Shown here one piece after another: positions 49,118 to 57,818 of a DNA stretch of 64,000 nt. Position 1 is the first letter of the stretch, and every line of letters starts with the position of its first letter. The notes beneath the pieces are model-generated. The model had not been told where the DNA came from, did no database searches, and saw only the letters and a list, made by a program, of their open reading frames with translations. Source of the DNA: Mycobacterium yunnanensis (GTDB taxonomy: Bacteria > Actinomycetota > Actinomycetes > Mycobacteriales > Mycobacteriaceae); contig NZ_JACKVK010000011.1 in the NCBI RefSeq assembly GCF_025823185.1, positions 558,615 to 622,614 on the forward strand, written 5' to 3'. The translations under genes were made by a program, and so were the position numbers.

Positions 49118-49136
49118 CCGAGGTTCGCGTGTGGGA

Positions 49137-49406
49137 CTAGCGACGCAGGCCCAAGCGCTCGATCAACGAGCGGTAGCGCGCGACGTCGACCTGCGCGATG
49201 TACTTGAGCAGACGGCGACGACGGCCGACGAGCAGCAGCAGTCCGCGGCGCGAGTGGTGGTCGTGCTTGTGCTTCTTGAGGTGCTCTGTGAGATCGGAGA
49301 TGCGCTTGGTCAGCATCGCGATCTGGGCCTCCGGCGAACCGGTGTCCGTCTCGTGCAGGCCGTACTGGCCGAGAATTTCCTTCTTTTGCTCAGTGGTGAG
49401 CGACAT
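49137..49406 (-). CDS. rpsO: 30S ribosomal protein S15
   Basis: An 89-aa primary-binding protein of the 30S platform. [29 protein letters not shown] and [18 protein letters not shown] are the standard segments. ATG 49406 follows GGAG at about 9 nt. Confidence 0.98.
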   Translation of the reverse strand: MSLTTEQKKEILGQYGLHETDTGSPEAQIAMLTKRISDLTEHLKKHKHDHHSRRGLLLLVGRRRRLLKYIAQVDVARYRSLIERLGLRR

Positions 49407-49524
49407 CAGATGAACTCCATCCATGGGTTCGCGTGGGAACTAATTGAGGCACGGCCGCCGCGAACTGCAGCGCACGCCAGGACGCCCGGGAGTCTAACAG
49501 CGCACCGGCACGGACACCGAATCC

Positions 49525-50508
49525 TCAGGACTGCGCGAGGACCGCCCTGGCGCGCTGCGTGTCGCGGTCCATTGCCACGACGAGGTCGTCGACCGAGTCG
49601 AACTTCTCCTGGCCGCGGATCCGCGAGACGAAGTCGACTGCGACGTGCTGGCCGTACAGGTCGGCCTCGGTGTCCAACACGAAGGCCTCGACCGTTCGGG
49701 TCCGGCCGGAGAACGTCGGATTGGTGCCGACCGACACCGCCGCCTCGTATCGCTCACCCGGGGTGACGGTGCCCATCACCGGGCCGTGCCCCAGCACGGT
49801 GAACCACGCCGCGTAGACGCCGTCGGCCGGGATCGCCGAATACATCGGCGGCGCGACGTTGGCGGTCGGGTACCCCAGGCCACGGCCGCGACCGTCACCG
49901 CGCACCACGACTCCCTCCACGCGGTGCGGCCGGCCCAGGGCCTCCGCCGCGGCGACCACGTCGCCGGCGTCCACACAGGACCGGATGTAGGTCGAGGAGA
50001 AGGTGACGGTCTCGTCGCGGGCGGTACCCGAGGCTTCCGCGACCAGGGACATGGCCTCCACCGCGAACCCGGCCCGCTCGCCGGCCTTGCGCAGCATGGT
50101 CACGTTGCCACCGGCCTTCTTGCCGAAGGTGAAGTTCTCCCCCACGACCACTTCGACCACGTGCAGCCGCTCGACGAGCAGTTCGTGGATGTAGCGCTCC
50201 GGGGTGAGCTTCATGAAGTCCGAGGTGAACGGCATGACGAGGAAGACGTCGACGCCCATCTCCTCGACGAGTTCGGCCCGCCGCGTCAGCGTGGTGAGCT
50301 GAGCGGGATGGTTGCCGGGGAACACGACTTCCATGGGGTGCGGGTCGAAGGTCATCAGCACCGTCGGCACGTCGCGCGACCGGCCCGCCTTGACCGCGTG
50401 GTTGATCAGTTCGGCGTGGCCGCGGTGGACACCGTCGAACACACCGATCGTGAGGACGCACCTGCCCCAGTCCGTGGGGATCTCGTCTTGGCCCCGCCAG
50501 CGCTGCAC
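49525..50508 (-). CDS. ribF: bifunctional riboflavin kinase/FMN adenylyltransferase
   Basis: A 327-aa enzyme making FMN and FAD. The N-terminal adenylyltransferase has the nucleotidyl motif GVFDGVHRGHAEL (about residues 22-34) and FSSTYIR; the C-terminal riboflavin kinase has GYPTANV and the NPTF signature. GTG 50508 (VQRWRGQDEIP) matches the homologue start. It is divergent from mntR. Confidence 0.96.
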   Translation of the reverse strand: MQRWRGQDEIPTDWGRCVLTIGVFDGVHRGHAELINHAVKAGRSRDVPTVLMTFDPHPMEVVFPGNHPAQLTTLTRRAELVEEMGVDVFLVMPFTSDFMKLTPERYIHELLVERLHVVEVVVGENFTFGKKAGGNVTMLRKAGERAGFAVEAMSLVAEASGTARDETVTFSSTYIRSCVDAGDVVAAAEALGRPHRVEGVVVRGDGRGRGLGYPTANVAPPMYSAIPADGVYAAWFTVLGHGPVMGTVTPGERYEAAVSVGTNPTFSGRTRTVEAFVLDTEADLYGQHVAVDFVSRIRGQEKFDSVDDLVVAMDRDTQRARAVLAQS

Positions 50509-50575
50509 GAAGGCAAGCCTACGACGCCGCCATCCGGCTGGCACCGTCAGCTCCCCGGACGGACATCGAGGTGCC

Positions 50576-50581
50576 TAAACT
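50576..50581 (+). promoter_or_regulatory. putative -10 of leaderless mntR
   Basis: TAAACT, eight bases before the ATG at 50590; no ribosome-binding site. Confidence 0.45.
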
Positions 50582-50589
50582 GCTCGACC

Positions 50590-51288
50590 ATGAGCACCGA
50601 CGACACCGCGCGCGACTTGTCAGCGGTGGCCGAGGACTACCTGAAGGTGATCTGGACGGCCCAGGAGTGGTCGCCGGACAAGGTCAGCACCAAGATGCTG
50701 GCCGAACGCATCGGAGTGTCGGCCAGCACGGCCTCGGAGTCCATTCGCAAGCTCGCCGACCAGGGTCTGGTCGACCACGAGAAGTACGGCGCCGTGACGC
50801 TTACCGACGCGGGCCGCCTCGCCGCACTCGCCATGGTGCGCCGCCACCGGTTGATGGAGACGTTCCTGGTGCGCGAGCTTGGCTACGGCTGGGACGAGGT
50901 GCACGACGAGGCCGAGGTGCTCGAGCACGCCGTGTCCGACCGGATGCTCGACCGCATCGACGCCAAGCTGGGCTTCCCCACCCGCGACCCGCACGGCGAC
51001 CCGATCCCGGCCCGCGACGGGCAGGTGCCCGCCCCCGATGCGCGACAGCTGTCGATGTGCCACGACGGCGACACCGCCACCGTGGCCCGCATCTCCGACG
51101 CCGACCCGGAGATGCTGCGCTACTTCACCGACGTGGGCATCACCTTGGATTCGCGCCTGACGGTCCTGGCACGACGGGACTTCGCCGGCATGATCTCCGT
51201 CGGTGTGGAACAGCCAGGCAGCCCGGCTTCGGCCACCACCACCGTGGACCTGGGAAACCCTGCGGCAGAAGCGATCTGGGTGGTCTGA
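50590..51288 (+). CDS. mntR: DtxR-family metalloregulator MntR/SirR (Rv2788-like)
   Basis: A 232-aa DtxR-type repressor. Winged helix (about 5-65: VSTKMLAERIGVSASTASESIRKLAD), dimerisation domain with metal-ligand residues (RRHRLMETFLVRELGYGWDEVHDEAEVLEH), and a C-terminal SH3-like FeoA domain (about 160-230). The M. tuberculosis orthologue senses manganese and represses Mn importers. No Mn transporter gene lies in this window. Confidence 0.92.
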   Translation: MSTDDTARDLSAVAEDYLKVIWTAQEWSPDKVSTKMLAERIGVSASTASESIRKLADQGLVDHEKYGAVTLTDAGRLAALAMVRRHRLMETFLVRELGYGWDEVHDEAEVLEHAVSDRMLDRIDAKLGFPTRDPHGDPIPARDGQVPAPDARQLSMCHDGDTATVARISDADPEMLRYFTDVGITLDSRLTVLARRDFAGMISVGVEQPGSPASATTTVDLGNPAAEAIWVV

Positions 51289-51291
51289 CGA

Positions 51292-52182
51292 CTACAGGGT
51301 CGACGGCCGGATGACCACCACGGACTTGGTCCGGGCTCCGTCGTCGGACAGCAGCGCGATCACCCGCCCGTCGGCGGCCGTCGCGGCGTACACCCCGTCG
51401 ACGCCCGCAGGCGTCAACGCGCGGCCGTTCGACGCGGCGTCCACCTCGTCGTCGGAGAGATCCCGACGCGCGAACCCCAACAGACACGCCTCGTCCAGCG
51501 AGTAACTCAGCTGCGGCGCCTCGGCCAGCTGGTCCAGCGTGCGCGCCTCCTGCAGCCCGTAACGGCCCACCCGGGTGCGGCGCAGTGCGGTGAGGTGACC
51601 GCCGACGCCCAGCCGCTCGCCGACGTCGCGCGCCAACGCCCGCACGTACGTGCCCGACGAACAGTCGACCTCGACGTCCACGTCGACGACGTCCCCCACC
51701 CGGCGCACGGCGACCACGTCGAAGCGCGAGATCCGGACCCGTCGAGCGGCCAGCTCGACCGTCTTGCCCTCCCGTGCGAGCTTGTACGCCCGCTGACCGT
51801 CGACCTTGATGGCGCTGACCGCCGACGGGATCTGGTCGACCTCGCCTCGCTGGGTGGCCACCGCTGCCTCGATCTCGTCGTCGGTGACGTGTGTGGCCGA
51901 GACCGTCTGCAGCACCTCGCCTTCGGCGTCCTCGGTGGAGGTGGTCAGACCCAGCCTGATCGTGGCGGCGTAGGACTTGTCCGTCGCGGTCAGCAACCCG
52001 AGGATCTTGGTGGCTCGCTCGACGCCCACCACCAACACGCCGGTGGCCATCGGATCCAGCGTGCCGGCGTGCCCGACCTTGCGGGTACCGAACACCCGCC
52101 GGCAGCGGGCGACGACGTCGTGGCTGGTCATGCCGGCGGGCTTGTCGACGATCACCAAGCCGGGGGGTGCCGCGGCACTCAC
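51292..52182 (-). CDS. truB: tRNA pseudouridine(55) synthase
   Basis: A 296-aa pseudouridine synthase modifying U55 in the T-loop of t[21 protein letters not shown] contains the catalytic Asp; [27 protein letters not shown] and [14 protein letters not shown] are the other family motifs. GTG 52182 overlaps the pptT stop (GTGA). Confidence 0.96.
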   Translation of the reverse strand: MSAAAPPGLVIVDKPAGMTSHDVVARCRRVFGTRKVGHAGTLDPMATGVLVVGVERATKILGLLTATDKSYAATIRLGLTTSTEDAEGEVLQTVSATHVTDDEIEAAVATQRGEVDQIPSAVSAIKVDGQRAYKLAREGKTVELAARRVRISRFDVVAVRRVGDVVDVDVEVDCSSGTYVRALARDVGERLGVGGHLTALRRTRVGRYGLQEARTLDQLAEAPQLSYSLDEACLLGFARRDLSDDEVDAASNGRALTPAGVDGVYAATAADGRVIALLSDDGARTKSVVVIRPSTL

Positions 52183-52844
52183 AGCACAATCGCCGTCAGC
52201 ACCAGCCCGCCGTCGACCGACCAGCGTCCCGACAGCGACGTCAGCGGCGGTCCCGACTCGGCCCGGGGATCGACGAGGATTTCCGAGGTGAAGGTGCCCG
52301 TGCCGCCGGACCCGTCGACGGTGAAGGTGATCCGGGCGTCCTCGAACCCGAGCCACCGGTGTGTCAGCGGAAACCACGCCTTGTAGGTGGCCTCCTTGGC
52401 GCAGAACAGGATTCGATCCCAGTGCGCACCGCCGGGCAGCGTGCCGAGTTCGGCTCGCTCGGCGGGCAGGCTGATGGCGTCGAGCACGCCCTTGGGCAGC
52501 ACCGCGTGCGGCTCGGCGTCGATGCCGACGGAGCGGACCTCGCTGGCCCGCCCCACCACCGCACCGCGGAATCCCTCACAGTGCGTGAGGCTGCCGACGA
52601 CCCCGTCGGGCCAGCACGGCTCGCCCTTGTCTCCCTTGAGGATTGGCACCGGCGGCAACCCGAGGTCGCCGAGCGCTTGGCGAGCGCAGTGCCGCACCGT
52701 GACGAACTCGTTGCGCCGCTTGGCCACCGAGCGCGCGATCAGCGGCTCCTCCTCGGGCAACGGCACCAGATCGGCCGGGTCGGCGTACATCTCGGCCGAG
52801 GCGATCACCGGCGGGACCACGTGGGACAGCAACGCCCCCGTCAC
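52179..52844 (-). CDS. pptT: 4'-phosphopantetheinyl transferase PptT
   Basis: A 221-aa Sfp-type enzyme that moves phosphopantetheine from CoA to carrier domains of mycolate and siderophore synthases; essential in mycobacteria. Motifs are [13 protein letters not shown] (Mg-binding Asp and Glu) and [16 protein letters not shown] 52844 overlaps the stop of the metallophosphoesterase gene (GTGA), whose M. tuberculosis orthologue (PptH) reverses the PptT reaction. Confidence 0.96.
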   Translation of the reverse strand: MTGALLSHVVPPVIASAEMYADPADLVPLPEEEPLIARSVAKRRNEFVTVRHCARQALGDLGLPPVPILKGDKGEPCWPDGVVGSLTHCEGFRGAVVGRASEVRSVGIDAEPHAVLPKGVLDAISLPAERAELGTLPGGAHWDRILFCAKEATYKAWFPLTHRWLGFEDARITFTVDGSGGTGTFTSEILVDPRAESGPPLTSLSGRWSVDGGLVLTAIVL

Positions 52845-53800
52845 GACCGCCTGCTCCTGATCTTCTCCTGCATCTTCTCCGCGTTGGCCCGCATCTCCGG
52901 GGTGATCTCGAAGTGACCACCGAAGTCGTTGAGATAGCCGGGCGGATACTGCGGATCGGGCAGGATCTGGCGCATCCACCTATAGGGCTTGCGGCGCCGC
53001 CACTCTCGCGGATAACCCACCGACACCTCTTCGAAGCGCACCCCGTCATACCAGGTGGTGCGGGGAATGTGCAGGTGTCCGTACACCGAGCACAGCGCGT
53101 TGTACCGGGTGTGCCAGTCCTTGGTGGCGGTCGTCCCGCACCACAGCGCGAACTCGGGATAGAACATCGCGTCGCAGGGTTCGCGCACCAACGGGAAGTG
53201 GTTCACCAGAATCGACGGCGTCAGCCAGTCCAGATCCTCGAGCCGCTCCCTGGTCACCTTCACCCGCTCGCGGCACCACGCGTCGCGGGTGGCGTAGGGC
53301 TCGGCCGAGAGCAAGAACTCGTCGGTGCCGACCACGTTGCGCTCGCGGGCGATTGCCAGACCCTCGGCCTTGGTGGCGGTGCCCTCGGGCAGGAACGAGT
53401 AGTCGTAGAGCAGGAACATCGGCACGATGGTCGCCGGCCCACCCTCGTCGTTCCACACCGGATAGGGATGCTCCGGGGTCACGATGCCCATCTCGTCGCA
53501 CATGGTGACCAGGTAGTCGTAACGCGCCTTGCCGAAGATCTGCATCGGATCCTTGGCGGTGGTCCACAGCTCGTGGTTCCCGGGCACCCAGATCACCTTC
53601 GCGAACCGCTTGCGCAGCAGATCCAGCGACCACCGAATCTCGTCGGTGCGCTCGCCGACGTCGCCGGCGACGATCAACCAGTCCTCGGGCGAGGACGGAT
53701 GGAGAGACTCGGTGACGGGCTTGTTGCCGGTATGGCCGACGTGGAGGTCGCTGATCGCCCACAGCGTGGGATGGCGACGGTCGTGAGACTGCGGAGACAC
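52841..53800 (-). CDS. pptH: metallophosphoesterase (Rv2795c/PptH-like)
   Basis: A 319-aa calcineurin-like phosphoesterase. Metal motifs: DLHVGH, GDVGER, GNHELW, and the C-terminal GHLH. In M. tuberculosis the orthologue removes phosphopantetheine from carrier proteins and so opposes PptT; the two genes overlap and are co-expressed. Start GTG 53800 (VSPQSHDRR), with a TAGGCT -10 nearby. Confidence 0.92.
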   Translation of the reverse strand: MSPQSHDRRHPTLWAISDLHVGHTGNKPVTESLHPSSPEDWLIVAGDVGERTDEIRWSLDLLRKRFAKVIWVPGNHELWTTAKDPMQIFGKARYDYLVTMCDEMGIVTPEHPYPVWNDEGGPATIVPMFLLYDYSFLPEGTATKAEGLAIARERNVVGTDEFLLSAEPYATRDAWCRERVKVTRERLEDLDWLTPSILVNHFPLVREPCDAMFYPEFALWCGTTATKDWHTRYNALCSVYGHLHIPRTTWYDGVRFEEVSVGYPREWRRRKPYRWMRQILPDPQYPPGYLNDFGGHFEITPEMRANAEKMQEKIRSRRS

Positions 53801-53808
53801 AACGGTCC

Positions 53809-53814
53809 AGCCTA
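53809..53814 (-). promoter_or_regulatory. putative -10 of leaderless pptH-pptT-truB operon
   Basis: Minus-strand TAGGCT, eight bases before the GTG at 53800. Confidence 0.4.
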
Positions 53815-53847
53815 CGTGCGTCGGCGACGGCAATCCCACCCGGCAAC

Positions 53848-53861
53848 TAGAACGTGTTCTG
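53848..53861. promoter_or_regulatory. KstR-type operator
   Basis: TAGAAC-GT-GTTCTG matches the KstR consensus TNNAAC-N2-GTTNNA, including the favoured AGAAC/GTTCT arms, with one outer mismatch. KstR is the TetR repressor of cholesterol catabolism. The site is 45 bp before the DUF3558 gene, whose likely orthologue Rv2799 I recall as a KstR-regulon member. Confidence 0.7.
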
Positions 53862-53892
53862 CTTTTTGGCCCGATCGCGGACCCGACGCTTG

Positions 53893-53898
53893 TACACT
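53893..53898 (+). promoter_or_regulatory. putative -10 of the DUF3558 gene
   Basis: TACACT, seven bases before the ATG at 53906, as for a leaderless message. The KstR site lies just upstream of the -35 region. Confidence 0.45.
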
Positions 53899-53905
53899 CC
53901 CGCCA

Positions 53906-54517
53906 ATGGACGACGAGCGCACCAGGAGTGCCATGTGCGGCAGAATCCGCCTGGCGTCGGCGGTGTGCGCGCTGGTCGCGGCGGTCCTGGTGGTCTGGCA
54001 GGCCAACCCGCTGACCTCCCCCAGCGCCGGGTCCGTGCAGCTGCGGTCGACGTCGATCCCCATCAGCGGGGTGTCCAGCAGCATCAAGTGGCCGGTGGTC
54101 GAGACCGTGAACCCCCGCCCGTTCGACCCGTGCGACGACATCCCGGTCGACGTGATCGACAACCTCGGGCTGGGTTTCACCCCGCCCGAACACGAAGACG
54201 GTCTGCGCTGCCACTACGACGCGGGCAACTATCAGATGGCCGTCGAGGCGTTCGTGTGGCGCACCTACGAGCAGACGTTGCCCCCCGACGCCGTCGAGAT
54301 GGACATCGGCGGACACCGGGCCGCGCAGTACTGGATCCTCAAACCGTCCGACCGCAACAACCGCTTCTGGTTCAGCTGCATGATCGCCTTCGACACCAGC
54401 TACGGCGTGCTGCAGCAGTCGCTGTTCTACGCCCCGGTCTACAGCGCCGACGACGTCGACTGCATGCAGACCAACCTGCAGCGCGCGCAGCAGTTGGTGC
54501 CCTACTACAAATTCTGA
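53906..54517 (+). CDS. DUF3558 exported/membrane-anchored protein (Rv2799-like)
   Basis: A 203-aa protein with one N-terminal hydrophobic helix (LASAVCALVAAVLVVWQA, about residues 15-32) and an external DUF3558 domain (PFDPCDDIPVDVIDNLGL, with later paired Cys). No lipobox Cys is in the right place, so it is probably membrane-anchored or secreted rather than a lipoprotein. Two starts are possible: ATG 53906 (leaderless) or ATG 53933 with an AGGAG site. Function unknown; the KstR site suggests a link to sterol use. Confidence 0.8.
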   Translation: MDDERTRSAMCGRIRLASAVCALVAAVLVVWQANPLTSPSAGSVQLRSTSIPISGVSSSIKWPVVETVNPRPFDPCDDIPVDVIDNLGLGFTPPEHEDGLRCHYDAGNYQMAVEAFVWRTYEQTLPPDAVEMDIGGHRAAQYWILKPSDRNNRFWFSCMIAFDTSYGVLQQSLFYAPVYSADDVDCMQTNLQRAQQLVPYYKF

Positions 54518-54546
54518 GCGTCGGGCACGTGCGTAACGTGCACGGC

Positions 54547-56214
54547 GTGGCTTCCCGACTGAGCGCCAAGCGCATTGCCTCGCACACCCTGAGCCGAGCC
54601 CTACGCCTCCCCCCGCCCATCACGGGCTTCACCGTTCGGCGCGCAGTACCGGTGCCCATGCGCGACGGCGTGGACCTCCTCGCCGATCACTACGCCCCGC
54701 GCACCGCCGACCCCAAGGGCACGTTGCTCGTCCGCTGCCCGTATGGCCGCGCGTTTCCGTTCTCCACCCTTTTCGGCACCGTCTACGCCGCCCGCGGGTA
54801 CCACGTGGTCATCCAGAGCGTGCGCGGCACGTTCGGCTCCGGCGGCGACTTCACCCCCATGGTGCACGAGGTCGCCGACGGCGCCGACACCGTGGCCTGG
54901 CTGCGCCACCAGACCTGGTTCACCGGGTCGTTCGCCACGATCGGGCTGTCCTACCTCGGCTTCACCCAGTGGGCCATCCTGATGGACCCGCCGCCGGAGC
55001 TGGCCGCCGCGATCATCACCGTCGGCCCCCACGACTTCAGTGAATCCGCCTGGGGCACGGGCTCCTTCACCGTCAACGACTTCCTCGGCTGGAGCGACAT
55101 GATGTCGCACCAGGAGGACGGCGGCCGGTTGCGCAACATCGTGGGGCAGATTCGTTCGCGACGCCGGGTGGCCCGCACCGCCAACCAGGCTCCGTTGGGA
55201 CCCTCCGGGCGCACCATGCTCGGCGCCGGCGCGCCGTGGTGGGAGTCCTGGGTCGAGCACCCCGATCGCGACGACCCGTTCTGGGAACCGTTGCGGCTCA
55301 CCGACGCCTTGGACCGCGTCGACGTGCCGGTGCTGCTGTTCAGCGGCTGGCAGGACCTGTTCCTCGACCAGACGCTCGGCCAGTTCGCGCACCTGCGCGA
55401 CCGAGGGGTCACCACGGCGCTGACCGTCGGCTCGTGGACCCACACGCAGGTGATGACCCAGGGCGCGCCGACCGTCCTGCGGGAGTCTCTGGCGTGGCTC
55501 GACGAGCACCTCGGCGGTACGCCGGCCCCGTCGCGGAGCCCGGTGAATGCGCACGTGCACGGCGACGAGTGGCTCGAGCTGGACTCGTGGCCGCCGACGA
55601 TGCCCGAGCGCGTCTTCCATCTCCAACCGGCACACCGGCTCTGCGAGGAGCCGGCGGACGCGCCATCGGAGTCTCGCTCGGAGTTCACCTTCGACCCCGC
55701 CGACCCGACTCCCACCATCGGCGGTCGCCTGCTGTCACCGGAGGGCGGGTACCGCGACGACGGCCGACTGCCGCTGCGCTCCGACGTGGCCGACTTCACC
55801 GGCGACCCCCTGGCCGCAGACCTCTACCTCGTCGGACGCCCGGTCGTCGAATTGTCGCACTCGTGCGACAACCCGCACCACGACCTCTTCGTCCGCCTGA
55901 GCCAGGTGGACCCCGACGGTCGGTCCACCAACGTCACCGAGGGATTCGTCAGGCGCACGGCCAGTTCCGGCGCCGACCCCGAGGTGGTTCGCCTCCAACT
56001 CGACGACGTGGCGCACCGATTCCCGGTCGGGTCCAGGTTGCGAGTCCTGGTCGCCGGAGGGTCACATCCGCGGTTCGTCCGCAACCTCGGCACCGACGAA
56101 CCGGCGGTGTCCGGGACGACGATGGCGCGTCAGCGGCACACCGTGCACCACGGCGCGGGCGCGGTGTCGCGGCTGCTGCTGCCCGCCGGAACGCAGCCGC
56201 CGTCACGCCACTGA
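54547..56214 (+). CDS. CocE/NonD-family hydrolase (Rv2800-like)
   Basis: A 555-aa X-Pro dipeptidyl-peptidase/cocaine-esterase-type hydrolase. It has an alpha/beta-hydrolase core with Ser in GLSYLGF, Asp in SGWQDLFLDQT and His in SWTHTQVM, plus the C-terminal jelly-roll (about residues 360-550). No signal peptide. GTG 54547 is used; in-frame GTGs at 54529 and 54538 are possible. It follows the DUF3558 gene by 29 bp, so it should share the KstR-type control. Confidence 0.88.
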   Translation: MASRLSAKRIASHTLSRALRLPPPITGFTVRRAVPVPMRDGVDLLADHYAPRTADPKGTLLVRCPYGRAFPFSTLFGTVYAARGYHVVIQSVRGTFGSGGDFTPMVHEVADGADTVAWLRHQTWFTGSFATIGLSYLGFTQWAILMDPPPELAAAIITVGPHDFSESAWGTGSFTVNDFLGWSDMMSHQEDGGRLRNIVGQIRSRRRVARTANQAPLGPSGRTMLGAGAPWWESWVEHPDRDDPFWEPLRLTDALDRVDVPVLLFSGWQDLFLDQTLGQFAHLRDRGVTTALTVGSWTHTQVMTQGAPTVLRESLAWLDEHLGGTPAPSRSPVNAHVHGDEWLELDSWPPTMPERVFHLQPAHRLCEEPADAPSESRSEFTFDPADPTPTIGGRLLSPEGGYRDDGRLPLRSDVADFTGDPLAADLYLVGRPVVELSHSCDNPHHDLFVRLSQVDPDGRSTNVTEGFVRRTASSGADPEVVRLQLDDVAHRFPVGSRLRVLVAGGSHPRFVRNLGTDEPAVSGTTMARQRHTVHHGAGAVSRLLLPAGTQPPSRH

Positions 56215-56751
56215 CGCCCTGACCCGGTCGGCCACGTCGGCCAGCATCTCGTCGTCGTGGACGGGGTCGCCCCACCGCACCTCGACCGGCAGGTCCAGCC
56301 AGCTCTTGCAGCCGGCGAAGGAGGGATCGCGGGGTAGGCGCACCGGTTCGGCCAGCGGTCGGGCCTGGACCACCAGCACCGTCAGCCGGTGCCGGGGCCG
56401 GAAGTCCAGCCGATCGGACTTCACCGACTCCGCCGTCCAGACGTGGGTGTCGGCCACCGCCTCGAGCCCGTCGGGCCGGTCGACGGGGATCGCCGCGACG
56501 ACGCGCGCACCGGCCCGCAACACCACGTCGTCCTCGGTGCTGTCCGGCGCGGCGGTCGCCAGCAGGTGTCGGTGCTCGGCTCGCACCCGTTCGGCGTGAC
56601 CGTGCGCGACGGTGGGAAAGAACACGAACTCCCGAGCCGCGACGTCGAAGCGCTTTTCGTGGATGCCGCCCTTGCGGAGCAGCACCGTCTGACGACCGTC
56701 GAGCATCGCGTGCACGGCCGCGGCCCACTCCTTGAGCGCCGGGGTGCTCAC
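56203..56751 (-). CDS. DUF1802 protein
   Basis: A 182-aa protein beginning (V)STPALKEWAAAVHAMLDGRQTVLLRKGGIHE, the DUF1802 signature, with later FFPTVAHGHAERV and SWLDLP. Function unknown. GTG 56751 overlaps the DUF2277 stop (GTGA). Its last 12 bp overlap the convergent CocE gene. Confidence 0.85.
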   Translation of the reverse strand: MSTPALKEWAAAVHAMLDGRQTVLLRKGGIHEKRFDVAAREFVFFPTVAHGHAERVRAEHRHLLATAAPDSTEDDVVLRAGARVVAAIPVDRPDGLEAVADTHVWTAESVKSDRLDFRPRHRLTVLVVQARPLAEPVRLPRDPSFAGCKSWLDLPVEVRWGDPVHDDEMLADVADRVRASVA

Positions 56752-57014
56752 CTCGCGGCGAGTCGAGCCCGCACCTCGGGACGCCTTAGCGGCGGAACCG
56801 TCTTCGGCGGCTGCCTGCGCGGCGGCAACACCGCCAGCAGACGAGTCGTCGTGGCGGTCACCTCGGCGACGGCGGCCTCGAACGCCTCGGCGTTGGCCGC
56901 CGTCGGACGGGTGACGCCGCTGACCTTGCGGACGTATTGACGGGCGGCGGCCTCGATCTCCTCGGCCGTCGCCGAGGGCTCCAGGCCACGCAGTTCGGTG
57001 ATGTTGCGGCACAT
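56748..57014 (-). CDS. DUF2277 protein
   Basis: An 88-aa protein with the family start MCRNITELRGLEPSATAEEI and QYVRKVSG, followed by a basic Pro/Arg tail. Function unknown. It is coupled to DUF1802 downstream and divergent from echA16 with 39 bp between. Confidence 0.88.
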   Translation of the reverse strand: MCRNITELRGLEPSATAEEIEAAARQYVRKVSGVTRPTAANAEAFEAAVAEVTATTTRLLAVLPPRRQPPKTVPPLRRPEVRARLAAR

Positions 57015-57041
57015 GCCGTCAACGATAGGTCGACCGGTCGA

Positions 57042-57047
57042 TACGGT
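57042..57047 (+). promoter_or_regulatory. putative -10 of leaderless echA16
   Basis: TACGGT, six bases before the ATG at 57054. Confidence 0.4.
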
Positions 57048-57053
57048 GAAGGC

Positions 57054-57815
57054 ATGCCGAGCCCGGAATCCGTCTTGCTGGTTGACACCACCGACCGGGT
57101 TCGCACCCTGACCCTGAACCGGCCTCGCGTCCGCAACGCCCTCTCCGCGGAGCTGCGGACCCAGTTCTACGCCGCTCTGCACGACGCCGAGGCCGACGAC
57201 GCGGTCGACGTGGTCATCCTCACCGGGGCCGACCCCGTGTTCTGCGCGGGCCTGGACCTGAAGGAACTCGGCGACACCACCCAGCTACCGGACATCTCGC
57301 CGAAGTGGCCCGCCATGGGCACCCCGGTGATCGGCGCGATCAACGGGGCGGCCGTCACGGGCGGCCTGGAACTGGCGCTGTACTGCGACATCCTGATCGC
57401 CTCGGAGCACGCGCGGTTCGCCGACACCCACGCCCGGGTCGGGCTGCTCCCGACGTGGGGCCTGAGCGTTCGCCTGCCGCAGAAGGTCGGCATCGGGATG
57501 GCCCGGCGGATGAGCCTGACGGGTGACTATCTCTCCGCCCACGACGCCCTCCGGGCGGGGCTGGTGACCGAGGTGGTCCCTCACGACGACCTGCTGCCCG
57601 CGGCCCGCGCGGTCGCGGCCTCCATCGTCGGCAACAACCAGAAGGCGGTCCGCGCGCTGCTGGAGTCCTACCACCGCATCGACGAGCAACAGACCGACGC
57701 CGGCCTGTGGATCGAAGCCACCTCGGCCACCCGGTGGATGGCGGTCACCTCGGGCGACGACGTCGCCTCCAGCCGGGCGTCCGTGCTGGAACGCGGCCGC
57801 GCCCAGGTCCGCTGA
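57054..57815 (+). CDS. echA16: enoyl-CoA hydratase (EchA16-like)
   Basis: A 253-aa crotonase-fold protein. Oxyanion-hole regions are CAGLDLKEL and NGAAVTGGLELALYCD. One expected catalytic Glu is at the GGLEL/DTHARVGLLP region; the second position is less clear, so hydratase activity is probable but not certain. Close in sequence to what I recall of Rv2831. Followed after 3 bp by the sulfatase gene. Confidence 0.88.
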   Translation: MPSPESVLLVDTTDRVRTLTLNRPRVRNALSAELRTQFYAALHDAEADDAVDVVILTGADPVFCAGLDLKELGDTTQLPDISPKWPAMGTPVIGAINGAAVTGGLELALYCDILIASEHARFADTHARVGLLPTWGLSVRLPQKVGIGMARRMSLTGDYLSAHDALRAGLVTEVVPHDDLLPAARAVAASIVGNNQKAVRALLESYHRIDEQQTDAGLWIEATSATRWMAVTSGDDVASSRASVLERGRAQVR

Positions 57816-57818
57816 GCG

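Larger units (their letters stand above)
48747..49136. other. 390-bp non-coding region between gpsI and rpsO
   Basis: No convincing coding frame. It holds the rpsO terminator (49086-49117), a hairpin in the gpsI leader (48854-48880) and a 6-bp inverted repeat GAGCCA-N5-TGGCTC (48976-48992) near a possible gpsI promoter. Confidence 0.6.

Noticed and set aside
46392-49766. A 1124-codon open frame on the plus strand opposite pepR, gpsI and rpsO
   Set aside because: Its product is rich in Asp, His, Arg and Gly with no family likeness, and it is exactly antisense to well-conserved genes; long antisense frames are usual in DNA of this GC content.
53848-53861. AGAAC/GTTCT dyad read as a second LexA box
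   Set aside because: The mycobacterial SOS box has four bases between the half-sites and CGAAC arms; here the centre is two bases and the arms are AGAAC, which fits KstR.
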